64,000 nt of DNA. It comes from JBBROS01 sp963752225 (GTDB lineage: Bacteria; Pseudomonadota; Alphaproteobacteria; Acetobacterales; Acetobacteraceae). This document shows, one piece after another, positions 17,814 through 24,050 of this stretch (positions are counted from its first letter, which is position 1; each line of letters starts with the position of its first letter). Made by a program: the position numbers and the translations under genes. The stretch covers positions 124,001 to 188,000 of the forward strand of contig CAVVXS010000016.1 of NCBI GenBank assembly GCA_963752225.1. The letters are read 5' to 3'. Under the pieces are notes generated by a model. That model had not been told where the DNA came from and did not search any database. It saw only the letters and a program-made list of their open reading frames with translations.

Positions 17814-18571
17814 ACGTCATGCGCTGGATTGAACATCCACCTCGCCCAACACAGCTCCTTCTCGTTTGGCAAGCGCCGCACGCACACGAGGATCGGCTTA
17901 GATGGGTTGTGGGGCGCATTTCAGAGGCTGGCGCCGCCGCCTCGTTTGAATACCTCATGGGCGAGGAGTTTATCAGGTTCAACGCCGGTCGCTCTTTCGA
18001 GGACCTCAAATCGGCCGGCTACTCCGGGTATCCTGCATTTGACCTTAGAAAGCGTGCACAAGGGCCATACCGGGATCGCGTCGTCGAGGCTTTCCTGCGC
18101 CGCCTCCCCGCATCCACTCGTGCCGATTTTTCGAGCTACCTTGAACATTACCATGTGAAGAAGACTACCCCCTTGTCGCCATTAGCGCTGCTTGCAATCA
18201 CGGAGGCTCGCCTGCCAAGTGATGGCTTTTCACTGATCGATCCACTCGACGAGGGCAGTGAGTGTGTCGATTTGGTGTTCGAAATCGCTGGTTTTCGGCA
18301 CTACCAGGAAGCTGGCGCTACAATGGCATTAGGAGACCGTCTCGAGCTCTGTAAAGAGCCGGGCAATCCTAGGGATCCGCTGGCCATCCAGGTGCTCGCG
18401 ACTAAGCGGACCATCGGTTATGTGAACCGGCTGCAAGCACATGCAATTGGCGAGTGGCTGACCGCGCGAGAGGTGAACTGCTGGGTAGCTCGGATCAATG
18501 GTCGAGTAGGAGCACCTCGCGCGTACGCATTTTTGCAGGTGCGCTCATCGCACTGTCGTTTGGCGGCTTAG
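17810..18571 (+). CDS. HIRAN-domain protein coupled to the HipA-like kinase
   Basis: This 253-aa protein has no recognisable N-terminal domain (residues 1-150) and a C-terminal HIRAN-like domain. The readable stretches are LVFEIAGFRHYQEAG, LGDRLELCKEPGNPRDPLAIQV and IGYVNRLQAHAIGEWL. HIRAN modules bind DNA 3' ends or serve as small beta-barrel interaction domains. The ATG overlaps the kinase stop (ATGA), so the two are translated together and probably act as a unit. I infer an antitoxin, specificity or sensor role; there is no HipB-type HTH gene next to the kinase. Confidence 0.75.
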   Translation: MNVMRWIEHPPRPTQLLLVWQAPHAHEDRLRWVVGRISEAGAAASFEYLMGEEFIRFNAGRSFEDLKSAGYSGYPAFDLRKRAQGPYRDRVVEAFLRRLPASTRADFSSYLEHYHVKKTTPLSPLALLAITEARLPSDGFSLIDPLDEGSECVDLVFEIAGFRHYQEAGATMALGDRLELCKEPGNPRDPLAIQVLATKRTIGYVNRLQAHAIGEWLTAREVNCWVARINGRVGAPRAYAFLQVRSSHCRLAA

Positions 18572-18630
18572 TTACCGACGGATAGCGCCTAAGAGGTCGT
18601 GCGACTTACTACCCTCAGCCCCCACGGCAG

Positions 18631-18810
18631 CTATCTGATCATCCGCCGCGACGCCTCATCACCCAGAACCATCCGCGCCTGTTTCACAACCGGTACCTGG
18701 TCGCTCAGCCGCTCGCCTTGCGCGTCGTAGCAGCCGACTGCGTCGAGGTAATCGATAAGCGCCGCCAGCACCGTCTCGAGTTGCGCAATGCGCTCGGCTA
18801 GGTTCGGCAT
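18631..18810 (-). CDS. small hypothetical protein
   Basis: A 59-aa frame beginning MPNLAERIAQLETVLAALIDYLDAVGCYD is predicted to be mostly helical with a leucine-rich, coiled-coil-like N-terminus. Its ATG overlaps the stop of the upstream gene as TGATG, which supports both being real and co-translated. A TTG one codon earlier (18813) is possible. I recognise no family. Confidence 0.55.
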   Translation of the reverse strand: MPNLAERIAQLETVLAALIDYLDAVGCYDAQGERLSDQVPVVKQARMVLGDEASRRMIR

Positions 18811-19049
18811 CAACGCCGCGGCAAAAGCGAGTGCTCAGGATCCGTACCGGTATGCTGCGGCGCCGGCGGGCCGCGCATGATGACGAAGCCAGACAGGCGC
18901 AGCGCCTCGACCAAGTGCTCAGCCGCAACGTCGGCCATAATGGTCGCCCGGTCCTGCGTGCGCCGGCCGGAGCGGTCATAGCGTAGTGCATGCGACAGCG
19001 CTGCGCGTAGCTCGGCGGGATCAGCGGGCGTGAGTGGTCGATCGGTCAT
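18810..19049 (-). CDS. small hypothetical protein
   Basis: This 79-aa protein starts MTDRPLTPADPAELRAALSHALRYD and includes AADHLVE-like helical sequence (VAAEHLVEALRLSGFVIMRGPP). The segment MADVAAEHLVEALRLSGFVIMR resembles short accessory proteins common in alphaproteobacterial prophages. Function is unknown. It is the first gene of a two-gene minus-strand unit in the element's cargo zone. Confidence 0.6.
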   Translation of the reverse strand: MTDRPLTPADPAELRAALSHALRYDRSGRRTQDRATIMADVAAEHLVEALRLSGFVIMRGPPAPQHTGTDPEHSLLPRR

Positions 19050-19142
19050 GAGCGGCTCCGGTGAACGGAACTAGGACGCCATGCCTATGAGAACGAGTTA
19101 AGAACATCGACCAGGCTGAGGGCGAGCGGACCCGGTGTGCGC

Positions 19143-19670
19143 CTACTCTACCTGCCACGGCTGTGAGACGGCCCAGCGGGCCAGCCAATTCGCAAGGAAC
19201 CAGCGGGCGACCTCGGGAGAGTCGATGAACGTCACGTTCTCGGCGTTCCGTTTGTCGGCCGATGCGCTGTAATTAAATGACCCGCCAATCACGAGATGGC
19301 GGTCAATGATCATAACCTTGGAATGGGCGATCGCCGGCTGCCAGTCGACAAACACTGGGATCCCCGCCGTAACGACACTCTCCGACACGCCGCCGCGGAA
19401 GCGCTGGTTGCTGCGATCGAGTACGAGCTGCACGTCGACGCCGCGCCGGTGGGCGGCAACCAGGGCGCCGGCGATCGGCCGCGAGCTGAAGGCGAAAGCC
19501 TGCACTCGGATCTCGCTTTGGGCGCCGTCCAGGGCGGCCACAATCTGTCCCGTGCACCGCTCGGCCGGAACGAAGCATGCAGCGACGTCGGCCTGGGCAT
19601 GCGTCTGTGCCGACACTCGGCCGGCGGAAAGCAACAGGGCGAGGACGACAAGGGCCCGGATCATGCCCAC
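19143..19670 (-). CDS. secreted phospholipase D-family endonuclease (Nuc-like)
   Basis: The 175-aa protein has an N-terminal signal peptide (MGMIRALVVLALLLSAGRVSA) and a single HKD motif, HSKVMIIDRHLVIGGSFNYSASADKRNAEN (about residues 114-143). A one-HKD protein of this length matches the dimeric Nuc/EndA-type non-specific nucleases seen on conjugative plasmids and phages. It would act in the periplasm or outside the cell on nucleic acid. Its role on the element is unclear; degrading incoming DNA or scavenging are possibilities. An ATG at 19664 is an alternative start. Confidence 0.85.
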   Translation of the reverse strand: MGMIRALVVLALLLSAGRVSAQTHAQADVAACFVPAERCTGQIVAALDGAQSEIRVQAFAFSSRPIAGALVAAHRRGVDVQLVLDRSNQRFRGGVSESVVTAGIPVFVDWQPAIAHSKVMIIDRHLVIGGSFNYSASADKRNAENVTFIDSPEVARWFLANWLARWAVSQPWQVE

Positions 19671-19735
19671 AGCATAGCCTGATAAGGAACGTCACTCAGG
19701 TCAGGTCTTGTTGCTCCGAGCGCGCGGCCAGGCTT

Positions 19736-20044
19736 TCATATTTTCTTGCCGGCCCGACGCTCCAGAGCTCTTCTCGCAGCTTGACCAGCAAGAAAGCCTG
19801 CCGACCCGTATGTGGCTTCGTATCGCGGCCGTGGCGCCGCGGGTGGCGGGTCAACCGGGCTGGGCTTAGCTGCGGTTGCCCGAGCCTCCTCGTACGCACG
19901 GACGTCTTCCATGCGGAAACGCAGTAGGCTGCCAACCCGAACGACTGAGACTTCGTTGCGAGCCACAAGATTGTAGACGTGCTGACGGGAGCAACCCCAC
20001 AGGTCAGCGAGCTGCGCCACCGACATCCGACGATCTGGCATCAC
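19736..20044 (-). CDS. excisionase/MerR-type helix-turn-helix protein
   Basis: The 102-aa protein has an N-terminal winged HTH: MSVAQLADLWGCSRQHVYNLVARNEVSVVRVGSLLRFRMEDVRAYEEAR. It reads as the classic helix-turn-helix_17 (excisionase) fold. A proline/alanine linker and a basic helical tail ending RRALERRAGKKI follow. It probably binds element DNA as recombination directionality factor or transcription regulator. It is one of several small HTH genes on the minus strand between 19.7 and 21.1 kb. Confidence 0.8.
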   Translation of the reverse strand: MMPDRRMSVAQLADLWGCSRQHVYNLVARNEVSVVRVGSLLRFRMEDVRAYEEARATAAKPSPVDPPPAAPRPRYEATYGSAGFLAGQAARRALERRAGKKI

Positions 20045-20080
20045 CGCCCCTTGAGCTTGCTGATCTCACTGCTTGGCCGC

Positions 20081-20269
20081 TCACCGGGTGAAATTCGCCC
20101 GCCTGAAACTGATGCCCGGCTCGATTGCACTCCTGGTCTCATCCGCACGGTAGAAATTGTCTGCAAGGTATGCCGCCAACTGCTCAGGTGAGATCCTGAC
20201 GCTGCCGTTCAGTCTGTAGCACGCCAAGCGCTTGCTTCGGATGGCGCACCGGATTGTCTCCGGATGCAC
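20081..20269 (-). CDS. excisionase-like HTH protein, 5' end apparently frameshifted
   Basis: The open frame from the GTG at 20269 encodes HPETIRCAIRSKRLACYRLNGSVRISPEQLAAYLADN, the second half of an excisionase-type HTH. The first half continues upstream in the same frame as LLTVFEVAEQLRV. An ATG at 20328 (MSDTLRR) is out of frame by one base and reaches a stop after nine codons. Restoring one base near 20305 would give a complete ~82-aa protein. It may be a decayed gene, use a CTG start at 20305, or reflect a sequence error. Confidence 0.6.
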   Translation of the reverse strand: MHPETIRCAIRSKRLACYRLNGSVRISPEQLAAYLADNFYRADETRSAIEPGISFRRANFTR

Positions 20270-20513
20270 CCTTAGTTGCTCGGCAACCTCGAAAACAGTC
20301 AGCAGCCGCGTCGCAAGGTGTCAGACATCTATCGTAGTCTCGGCAGTTCCGACGGACCTAAACTCACTCGGCATCGGCCCGCAGCCGTTCGCCCCAGCGC
20401 CGTCGTCGACTACTCGACAAGACTGGTAGTCATTCTGCCCGGCATTCATCTGAGCACTCTCGCTCATTCTGACCCCGCTCTCGGGCCGCACTCAGCGTTG
20501 GCCAACAAAGGGA

Positions 20514-20783
20514 TCAAATGTCGTGCCACGGATTTCTGAACGGCGACGATGCCGTCTCCCCTGCCCGCCGAGCAAGCCAGTTATCTAGGTCGGTGCGAAG
20601 CCAGCCAATCCGGCGCGCCGTTAGGCGGATCGGTGGAACCTGAGGCGCCACCTGCGTTCGAAAGGTCGCGGCTGACAGTGAGAGGTAGGCTGCAGCCCAT
20701 GCCTCGTGCAGCACGGCTGGCCAGTTTGGAAGACGTTCAAGCTGCGCCGCGGGGCTCAGATGACAAGGCGACCGCCCCTTCAT
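20514..20783 (-). CDS. AlpA-like DNA-binding regulator
   Basis: The 89-aa protein carries LERLPNWPAVLHEAWAAAYLSLSAATFRTQVAPQVPPIRLTARRIGWLRTDLDNWLARRAG. This follows the pattern of AlpA/phage-type HTH proteins common in alphaproteobacterial prophages, with a HTH and a W-L-R-x-D-L-D-x-W-L wing end. AlpA homologues activate integrase/excision or replication modules of P4- and PICI-type satellites. Its ATG overlaps the XRE gene stop by 4 nt (ATGA), so both sit in one transcript. Confidence 0.75.
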   Translation of the reverse strand: MKGRSPCHLSPAAQLERLPNWPAVLHEAWAAAYLSLSAATFRTQVAPQVPPIRLTARRIGWLRTDLDNWLARRAGETASSPFRNPWHDI

Positions 20784-21052
20784 CCTGGGTCTGTCGAACT
20801 ACGCACCCGGACCCCGGGGCCGCCACCGTTCTGCTCGATGAACTCGACGCCGGCCTGCTCAAGGGCGGTGCGGATGGCAGCGAGGGTAGCGGGCCGCGTA
20901 TCTCCTTCACCAGCCTCAAACCTGACCAGCGTGCGCTTAGCTACGCCGCAGCGCTCGGCAAGTTGATCGCGGGACCAATCTAACAGGCCACGTGCCGCCC
21001 GAGACTGCTCCGGACGAATTGCACTTAAAGTGACGTTTCCGCTTGCGTCCAT
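20780..21052 (-). CDS. XRE-family transcriptional repressor
   Basis: The 90-aa protein has a Cro/CI-type HTH: SRAARGLLDWSRDQLAERCGVAKRTLVRFEAGEGDTRPATLAAIRTALEQAGVEFI (about residues 17-72). It probably is the element's repressor, autoregulating and holding the divergent transcript off. The ATG at 21052 sits just behind a promoter-like sequence and a palindromic operator. A long upstream in-frame extension to 21541 is antisense shadow of the plus-strand genes and is not used. Confidence 0.82.
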   Translation of the reverse strand: MDASGNVTLSAIRPEQSRAARGLLDWSRDQLAERCGVAKRTLVRFEAGEGDTRPATLAAIRTALEQAGVEFIEQNGGGPGVRVRSSTDPG

Positions 21053-21059
21053 GCCGGGC

Positions 21060-21088
21060 ATAGTGTCACTAATGGTGCCGTTCCACAA
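21060..21088 (-). promoter_or_regulatory. promoter and operator of the XRE repressor gene
   Basis: On the minus strand, TTGTGG (21088-21083) and CACTAT (21065-21060) are separated by 17 bp. The perfect 11-bp palindrome TAGTGTCACTA (21061-21071) overlaps the -10. A related palindrome CACTTAAAGTG lies at 21022-21032, inside the first codons of the gene. Transcription would begin almost at the ATG, suggesting a leaderless or very short leader mRNA. Confidence 0.45.
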
Positions 21089-21166
21089 GGAACATTGCGG
21101 CCGAGCGTGTGGCTGGAACCCACTCGCCCGGCCTGACCGCAACGAAGCTGAAGGGATCAGCACGTC

Positions 21167-21559
21167 ATGGCTACTCACACCCTTACCACGCCCGAACCCT
21201 GTCTGCAGCCGGGGCAGTCGCCGCGCGCCCGCCGCGGCTTCCTCGCTGTGGTCGGAGGCGCCCTGGTTGCCGGCCTTGTTCAGCGGGCCACGGCTGCGAC
21301 CCCCACCTTGATCTTGCCGCCCAAGTTGCTCCCCGCGTCGAGCCTGGACGCGCTCAAGGCGGCTGGGCTGTCCGGCCATCCGCTGCTGGACGGAATCCGC
21401 GACCGGGGTGAGTCGCAGATGCACGCCATCTTGGAGGTGAAGGCTGCCCTGCCAGGAGACCTGTTCTCCGACTGGCTGGAAAGTGGCTTGTGCATGGCGG
21501 CGGCATGCAAGCCAGGCGGCGGAATTGACCGAGCGATGCAAATCGAGGGCCGGGTATGA
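21167..21559 (+). CDS. hypothetical protein with Tat-like signal
   Basis: A 130-aa protein has the N-terminal pattern RARRGFLAVVGGALVAGLVQRATAA, a twin-arginine-like signal with a short hydrophobic core and Ala-x-Ala cleavage region. The rest is hydrophilic with no recognised family (DALKAAGLSGHPLLDGIRDRG, GGGIDRAMQIEGRV). It is divergent from the XRE gene and its stop overlaps the next ATG (ATGA). Exported small proteins are unusual in a phage-derived core region. Confidence 0.6.
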   Translation: MATHTLTTPEPCLQPGQSPRARRGFLAVVGGALVAGLVQRATAATPTLILPPKLLPASSLDALKAAGLSGHPLLDGIRDRGESQMHAILEVKAALPGDLFSDWLESGLCMAAACKPGGGIDRAMQIEGRV

Positions 21560-21969
21560 GGCCCCTTTCTCGCCGCGCTGTGTTCGGCACCGCGGCCGCA
21601 GTCACCGTGCCGATCGGCGCCTCGGCGACGACGCGGCCAGCACACCCCGATGCCGAGCTGCTGGCGCTGTGCAGGACGTTCGACGAGCTGCAGCGGCAAT
21701 ATCTGGCAACCGACTTCGATTGCGACACCGGCAGCCCGGCCGACTTGGCAGCAGAAGCCGAGCGGGACCGGCTCGAGAAGGCTCAGGATCCGCTCGTCGA
21801 TCGCATCGCAGAAATTCAAGCAACGACGCTGGAGGGCGTCGCGGCCCGCGCTCGCAGCCTTGTCGGGTGGGACTTGGAGTTATTGCGCGAGGATCGAGAA
21901 GTCGGCACCGGGGCCGAGATGGCGCGGGCTGTCTTTGGCGATCTGCTGGCCCTTGGCGGTGCGACATGA
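21556..21969 (+). CDS. hypothetical protein with Tat-like signal and helical body
   Basis: This 137-aa protein begins MRPLSRRAVFGTAAAVTVPIGASA, an SRRxFG-type twin-arginine signal. It continues with HPDAELLALCRTFDELQRQYLATDFDC and LVDRIAEIQATTLEGVAARARSLVGWDLE. Bodies of this kind (two helices around LxxLCxxFxxLxxxY) recur in small prophage proteins of alphaproteobacteria; no function is known. It is translationally coupled to the preceding gene. Confidence 0.65.
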   Translation: MRPLSRRAVFGTAAAVTVPIGASATTRPAHPDAELLALCRTFDELQRQYLATDFDCDTGSPADLAAEAERDRLEKAQDPLVDRIAEIQATTLEGVAARARSLVGWDLELLREDREVGTGAEMARAVFGDLLALGGAT

Positions 21970-22115
21970 CCGGGGCCGACGTCGAGGCGGTCGCCTGGCG
22001 GCCGGGCCCCCTGCTATCATGCGAATCGGTGGGGCTAGACTGGCCCTCGAAAATCTGGCGCCTCCGAGCTGGACCGCCCCGCCGACTTCCCTTCGGAGGA
22101 TGCGCGGAGGCGCTA

Positions 22116-22760
22116 GTGACAGAAGAGACACCGCCGGGCGGGTTCCCGATGCGTCATGCTGTGACGGCCCTTGCTCCCGACAGCCACACCTCGTGGGTCG
22201 AGATGTACGAGTTCAGCTATACTCGGAACAAGGACGATGCCGCGGAGGCACAGCACCACCTCTGGATCCTGCTTGTGATCCGGGCGACCAAGGGCGAAGT
22301 CGTTCTGCAAGGCGTTAGAGATGGAAGCGACAAGCCGGCCAAAATTGACCCCGCGCTTCTACGTGGCAGCCGACCGGACTACGACAACAACTCTCTGCAA
22401 GCAGCTGGCTTGACCTTTCATTCCGTCAGCGTGTGGCCGAGCGCAGAATGGCGGCAACCCCCTCCGGCGTTCGATGCCGTTCGGGTTTCAGGCGATAGCC
22501 TTGCTCCAGGTCGCAACACTATCACGGACGATGAGGCTGCCGACCCGAACGCCTCCTACTCACCCGAGGCGCTCGCCGCTTGGTACCTCCTGCGAGTGCA
22601 TACGTGGCCTTCCAACCAGCCAGGGCCCACTGAGGCAGGCGATCACGCAGCCGCACTGAAGCACTTCGGATCGATCGTGACGCGCGGCGAGATCCGCAGG
22701 ATTAGGCGGGATAAGGCGCGCCCAGAGTGGCGAAAACCGGGGCCTCGCGGTCGTCGGTAG
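22116..22760 (+). CDS. hypothetical protein
   Basis: The 214-aa frame contains HAVTALAPDSHTSWVEMYEFSYTRNKDDAAEAQHHLWILLVIRATKGEVVLQGVRDGSDKPAKIDP and a basic tail (IRRIRRDKARPEWRKPGPRGRR) that could bind nucleic acid. I recognise no family. I prefer the GTG at 22116, which has GCGGAGG 5 nt upstream. An ATG at 21966 overlapping the previous stop (ATGA) would add 50 residues of low-complexity character. Confidence 0.55.
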   Translation: MTEETPPGGFPMRHAVTALAPDSHTSWVEMYEFSYTRNKDDAAEAQHHLWILLVIRATKGEVVLQGVRDGSDKPAKIDPALLRGSRPDYDNNSLQAAGLTFHSVSVWPSAEWRQPPPAFDAVRVSGDSLAPGRNTITDDEAADPNASYSPEALAAWYLLRVHTWPSNQPGPTEAGDHAAALKHFGSIVTRGEIRRIRRDKARPEWRKPGPRGRR

Positions 22761-22815
22761 CGGCGTGTTGGCGGCATCTTCGCAGGATTAGTGTTTCGGG
22801 TATCTGTTTGAAATT

Positions 22816-22825
22816 CTGACGTCAG
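22816..22825. promoter_or_regulatory. CTGACGTCAG palindrome
   Basis: A perfect 10-bp palindrome lies in the 95-nt gap upstream of the small HTH gene at 22856, in a locally AT-richer stretch. It is a candidate operator; the binder is unknown. Confidence 0.3.
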
Positions 22826-22855
22826 TAGCCGCCTAGCGGTGACGCTGACGAAAGG

Positions 22856-23068
22856 ATGACGACTTTGCAGCCGAGGCAATACAACCGTCTCAAAGACGAA
22901 GCGAAGCGCTTGCGCCTAAGCGATCGGACGCTGGAGCGTGAGTGCAAGAATGGCCTGCCCTACATCCGTTTGGGCCGCAGCATTCTGTTCGATCCTGAGA
23001 TGACGGACCAGTATTTGGCAGAGCGGGTCCACAAGGGACGCGCTGCCGAACTCGCGAAAGCCGCCTGA
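22856..23068 (+). CDS. small HTH (excisionase-like) DNA-binding protein
   Basis: The 70-aa protein reads RLKDEAKRLRLSDRTLERECKNGLPYIRLGRSILFDPEMTDQYLAERV. This is an HTH_17-type fold with the characteristic G-x-P-Y-I-R-L-G-R-S-I-x-F wing. It probably is a regulator or directionality factor. AAAGG lies directly against the ATG; a TTG at 22865 in frame would be better spaced, so the start may be 3 codons later. Confidence 0.75.
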   Translation: MTTLQPRQYNRLKDEAKRLRLSDRTLERECKNGLPYIRLGRSILFDPEMTDQYLAERVHKGRAAELAKAA

Positions 23069-23071
23069 ACG

Positions 23072-23103
23072 AAAAAACCCTGGCGCTTTGGGAAGCACCA
23101 GGG
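23072..23103 (-). terminator. strong intrinsic terminator on the minus strand
   Basis: The hairpin 23078-23103 has outer stem CCCTGG/CCAGGG, one mismatch and inner stem GCTT/AAGC with a 4-nt loop. It is bordered on its left by six A residues (23072-23077), so it reads as a stem followed by U6 on the minus strand. No minus-strand gene is seen upstream of it, so it may end an antisense or small RNA. Confidence 0.5.
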
Positions 23104-23177
23104 CGGAACGGGCACACGCTGAAGGCTAAGTCGCACTAGCCAGTTAGTTGGTATCCGAGCCGCCTGCAAGCCCCAAA

Positions 23178-23196
23178 GCGCCTCCTTTAGGAGCGC
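23178..23196 (+). promoter_or_regulatory. hairpin sequestering the ribosome-binding site of the 23201 gene
   Basis: CTCCT (23182-23186), loop TT and AGGAG (23189-23193) pair perfectly, extended by GCG/CGC with one bulged C. AGGAG is the Shine-Dalgarno sequence 7 nt before the ATG at 23201, so folding would block initiation. Confidence 0.45.
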
Positions 23197-23200
23197 AGAG

Positions 23201-23416
23201 ATGCGGACCGAGCCCCAAAAGTCAAAACGTAAGCGTTCTGGACAGCCCAAGCGTAGGACGCGGCAGGCCCAAACTCCCGTCGCTATACTGAACTACCGGG
23301 CAGCCCGCGCAGCGCTGTTGGACCGGCTGGCCGACATGGAGCTGCAGCAAGGGTTTCACCACCGCGCCGAGCGCTTGGCGCACCAGGCGGCCGAGATGCG
23401 GGAGCAAGCCCGATGA
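23201..23416 (+). CDS. small basic hypothetical protein
   Basis: The 71-aa protein has a very basic N-terminus (RTEPQKSKRKRSGQPKRRTRQ) and a helical C-terminus (ARAALLDRLADMELQQGFHHRAERLAHQAAEMREQAR). It may bind nucleic acid. No family is recognised. AGGAG precedes the ATG, and the stop overlaps the next gene's ATG, in line with an early-gene operon. Confidence 0.6.
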   Translation: MRTEPQKSKRKRSGQPKRRTRQAQTPVAILNYRAARAALLDRLADMELQQGFHHRAERLAHQAAEMREQAR

Positions 23417-23721
23417 CCCGCGCCGTGACGATCCGAGACTGGCGGCCGATGCGGAAGAACTCGCTTCTTGGGTTCGCCCGGGTCGAGTTGCCTTCCGGAA
23501 TGATCATAGCCGACGTGACGATCCTCGTCGGCGAGCGGGGGCCATGGGCCTCGCCACCAAGCAAACCGATGATGGGCAAGGACGGCGTCGCGCTCACGGA
23601 CGACAAGGGCAAGATCCGCTATTCGCCGGTCATCGAGTTCGCGTCCAAGGAGATCCGCGATCGCTGGAGCGTCGGCGTCATCGAGGCGATGCGAGCGTCG
23701 CACCCCGAGGTGTTCGCATGA
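23413..23721 (+). CDS. SpoVG-like phage protein
   Basis: The 102-aa protein has the run KNSLLGFARVELPSGMIIADVTILVGERGPWASPPSKPM ... GKIRYSPVIEFASKEIRDRWSVGVIEAM. It looks like SpoVG-type proteins (LlGFa-x-v-x-L-P-sG-x-x-I-x-D-v, P-s-k-P). Such proteins occur in phage and plasmid early regions next to replication genes and may bind nucleic acid. It overlaps its neighbours at both ends by 4 nt. Confidence 0.65.
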   Translation: MTRAVTIRDWRPMRKNSLLGFARVELPSGMIIADVTILVGERGPWASPPSKPMMGKDGVALTDDKGKIRYSPVIEFASKEIRDRWSVGVIEAMRASHPEVFA

Positions 23722-24050
23722 ACGCTCCCTCGGCACGGAACCTCAACCTGGAGACGGCCTGGAAGCTATGCGTGTTCCGGACGGTGATCGGGACGCACGT
23801 CGTGGTCGACAACCCGCTCGCTGGCAAGATCGACGCTGTCTACGTGAAGCCCGATGACCAGAACGATGATCCGCCAACGGAGATCCTGGATGCCCTAGTG
23901 GCCACGGTCCGAACCGGCGGGACTGTTCTTCTCATGACCAGGACCAAACTGCAGCGCGACCGCGTGAAAGCATTGGTAACGGCATTGGGGGGCGGCACGC
24001 CCGAGATGCCGGCAGTCTCGGTAACACCTGGAAGCGGCGGTCTGCATTGA
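23718..24050 (+). CDS. hypothetical early-region protein
   Basis: This 110-aa protein starts MNAPSARNLNLETAWKLCVFRTVIGTHVVVDNPLAGKIDAVY and includes ILDALVATVRTGGTVLLMTRTKLQRDRVKALVTALGG. It is coupled by ATGA to the SpoVG-like gene, and its stop overlaps the TTG start of the primase/helicase. It therefore probably belongs to the replication operon. I do not recognise its family. Confidence 0.6.
   Translation: MNAPSARNLNLETAWKLCVFRTVIGTHVVVDNPLAGKIDAVYVKPDDQNDDPPTEILDALVATVRTGGTVLLMTRTKLQRDRVKALVTALGGGTPEMPAVSVTPGSGGLH

Noticed and set aside
21053..21541. Extension of the XRE repressor to a 253-aa protein
   Set aside because: The extra residues are antisense to two coherent plus-strand genes and have no domain; promoter and operator lie just before the ATG at 21052.
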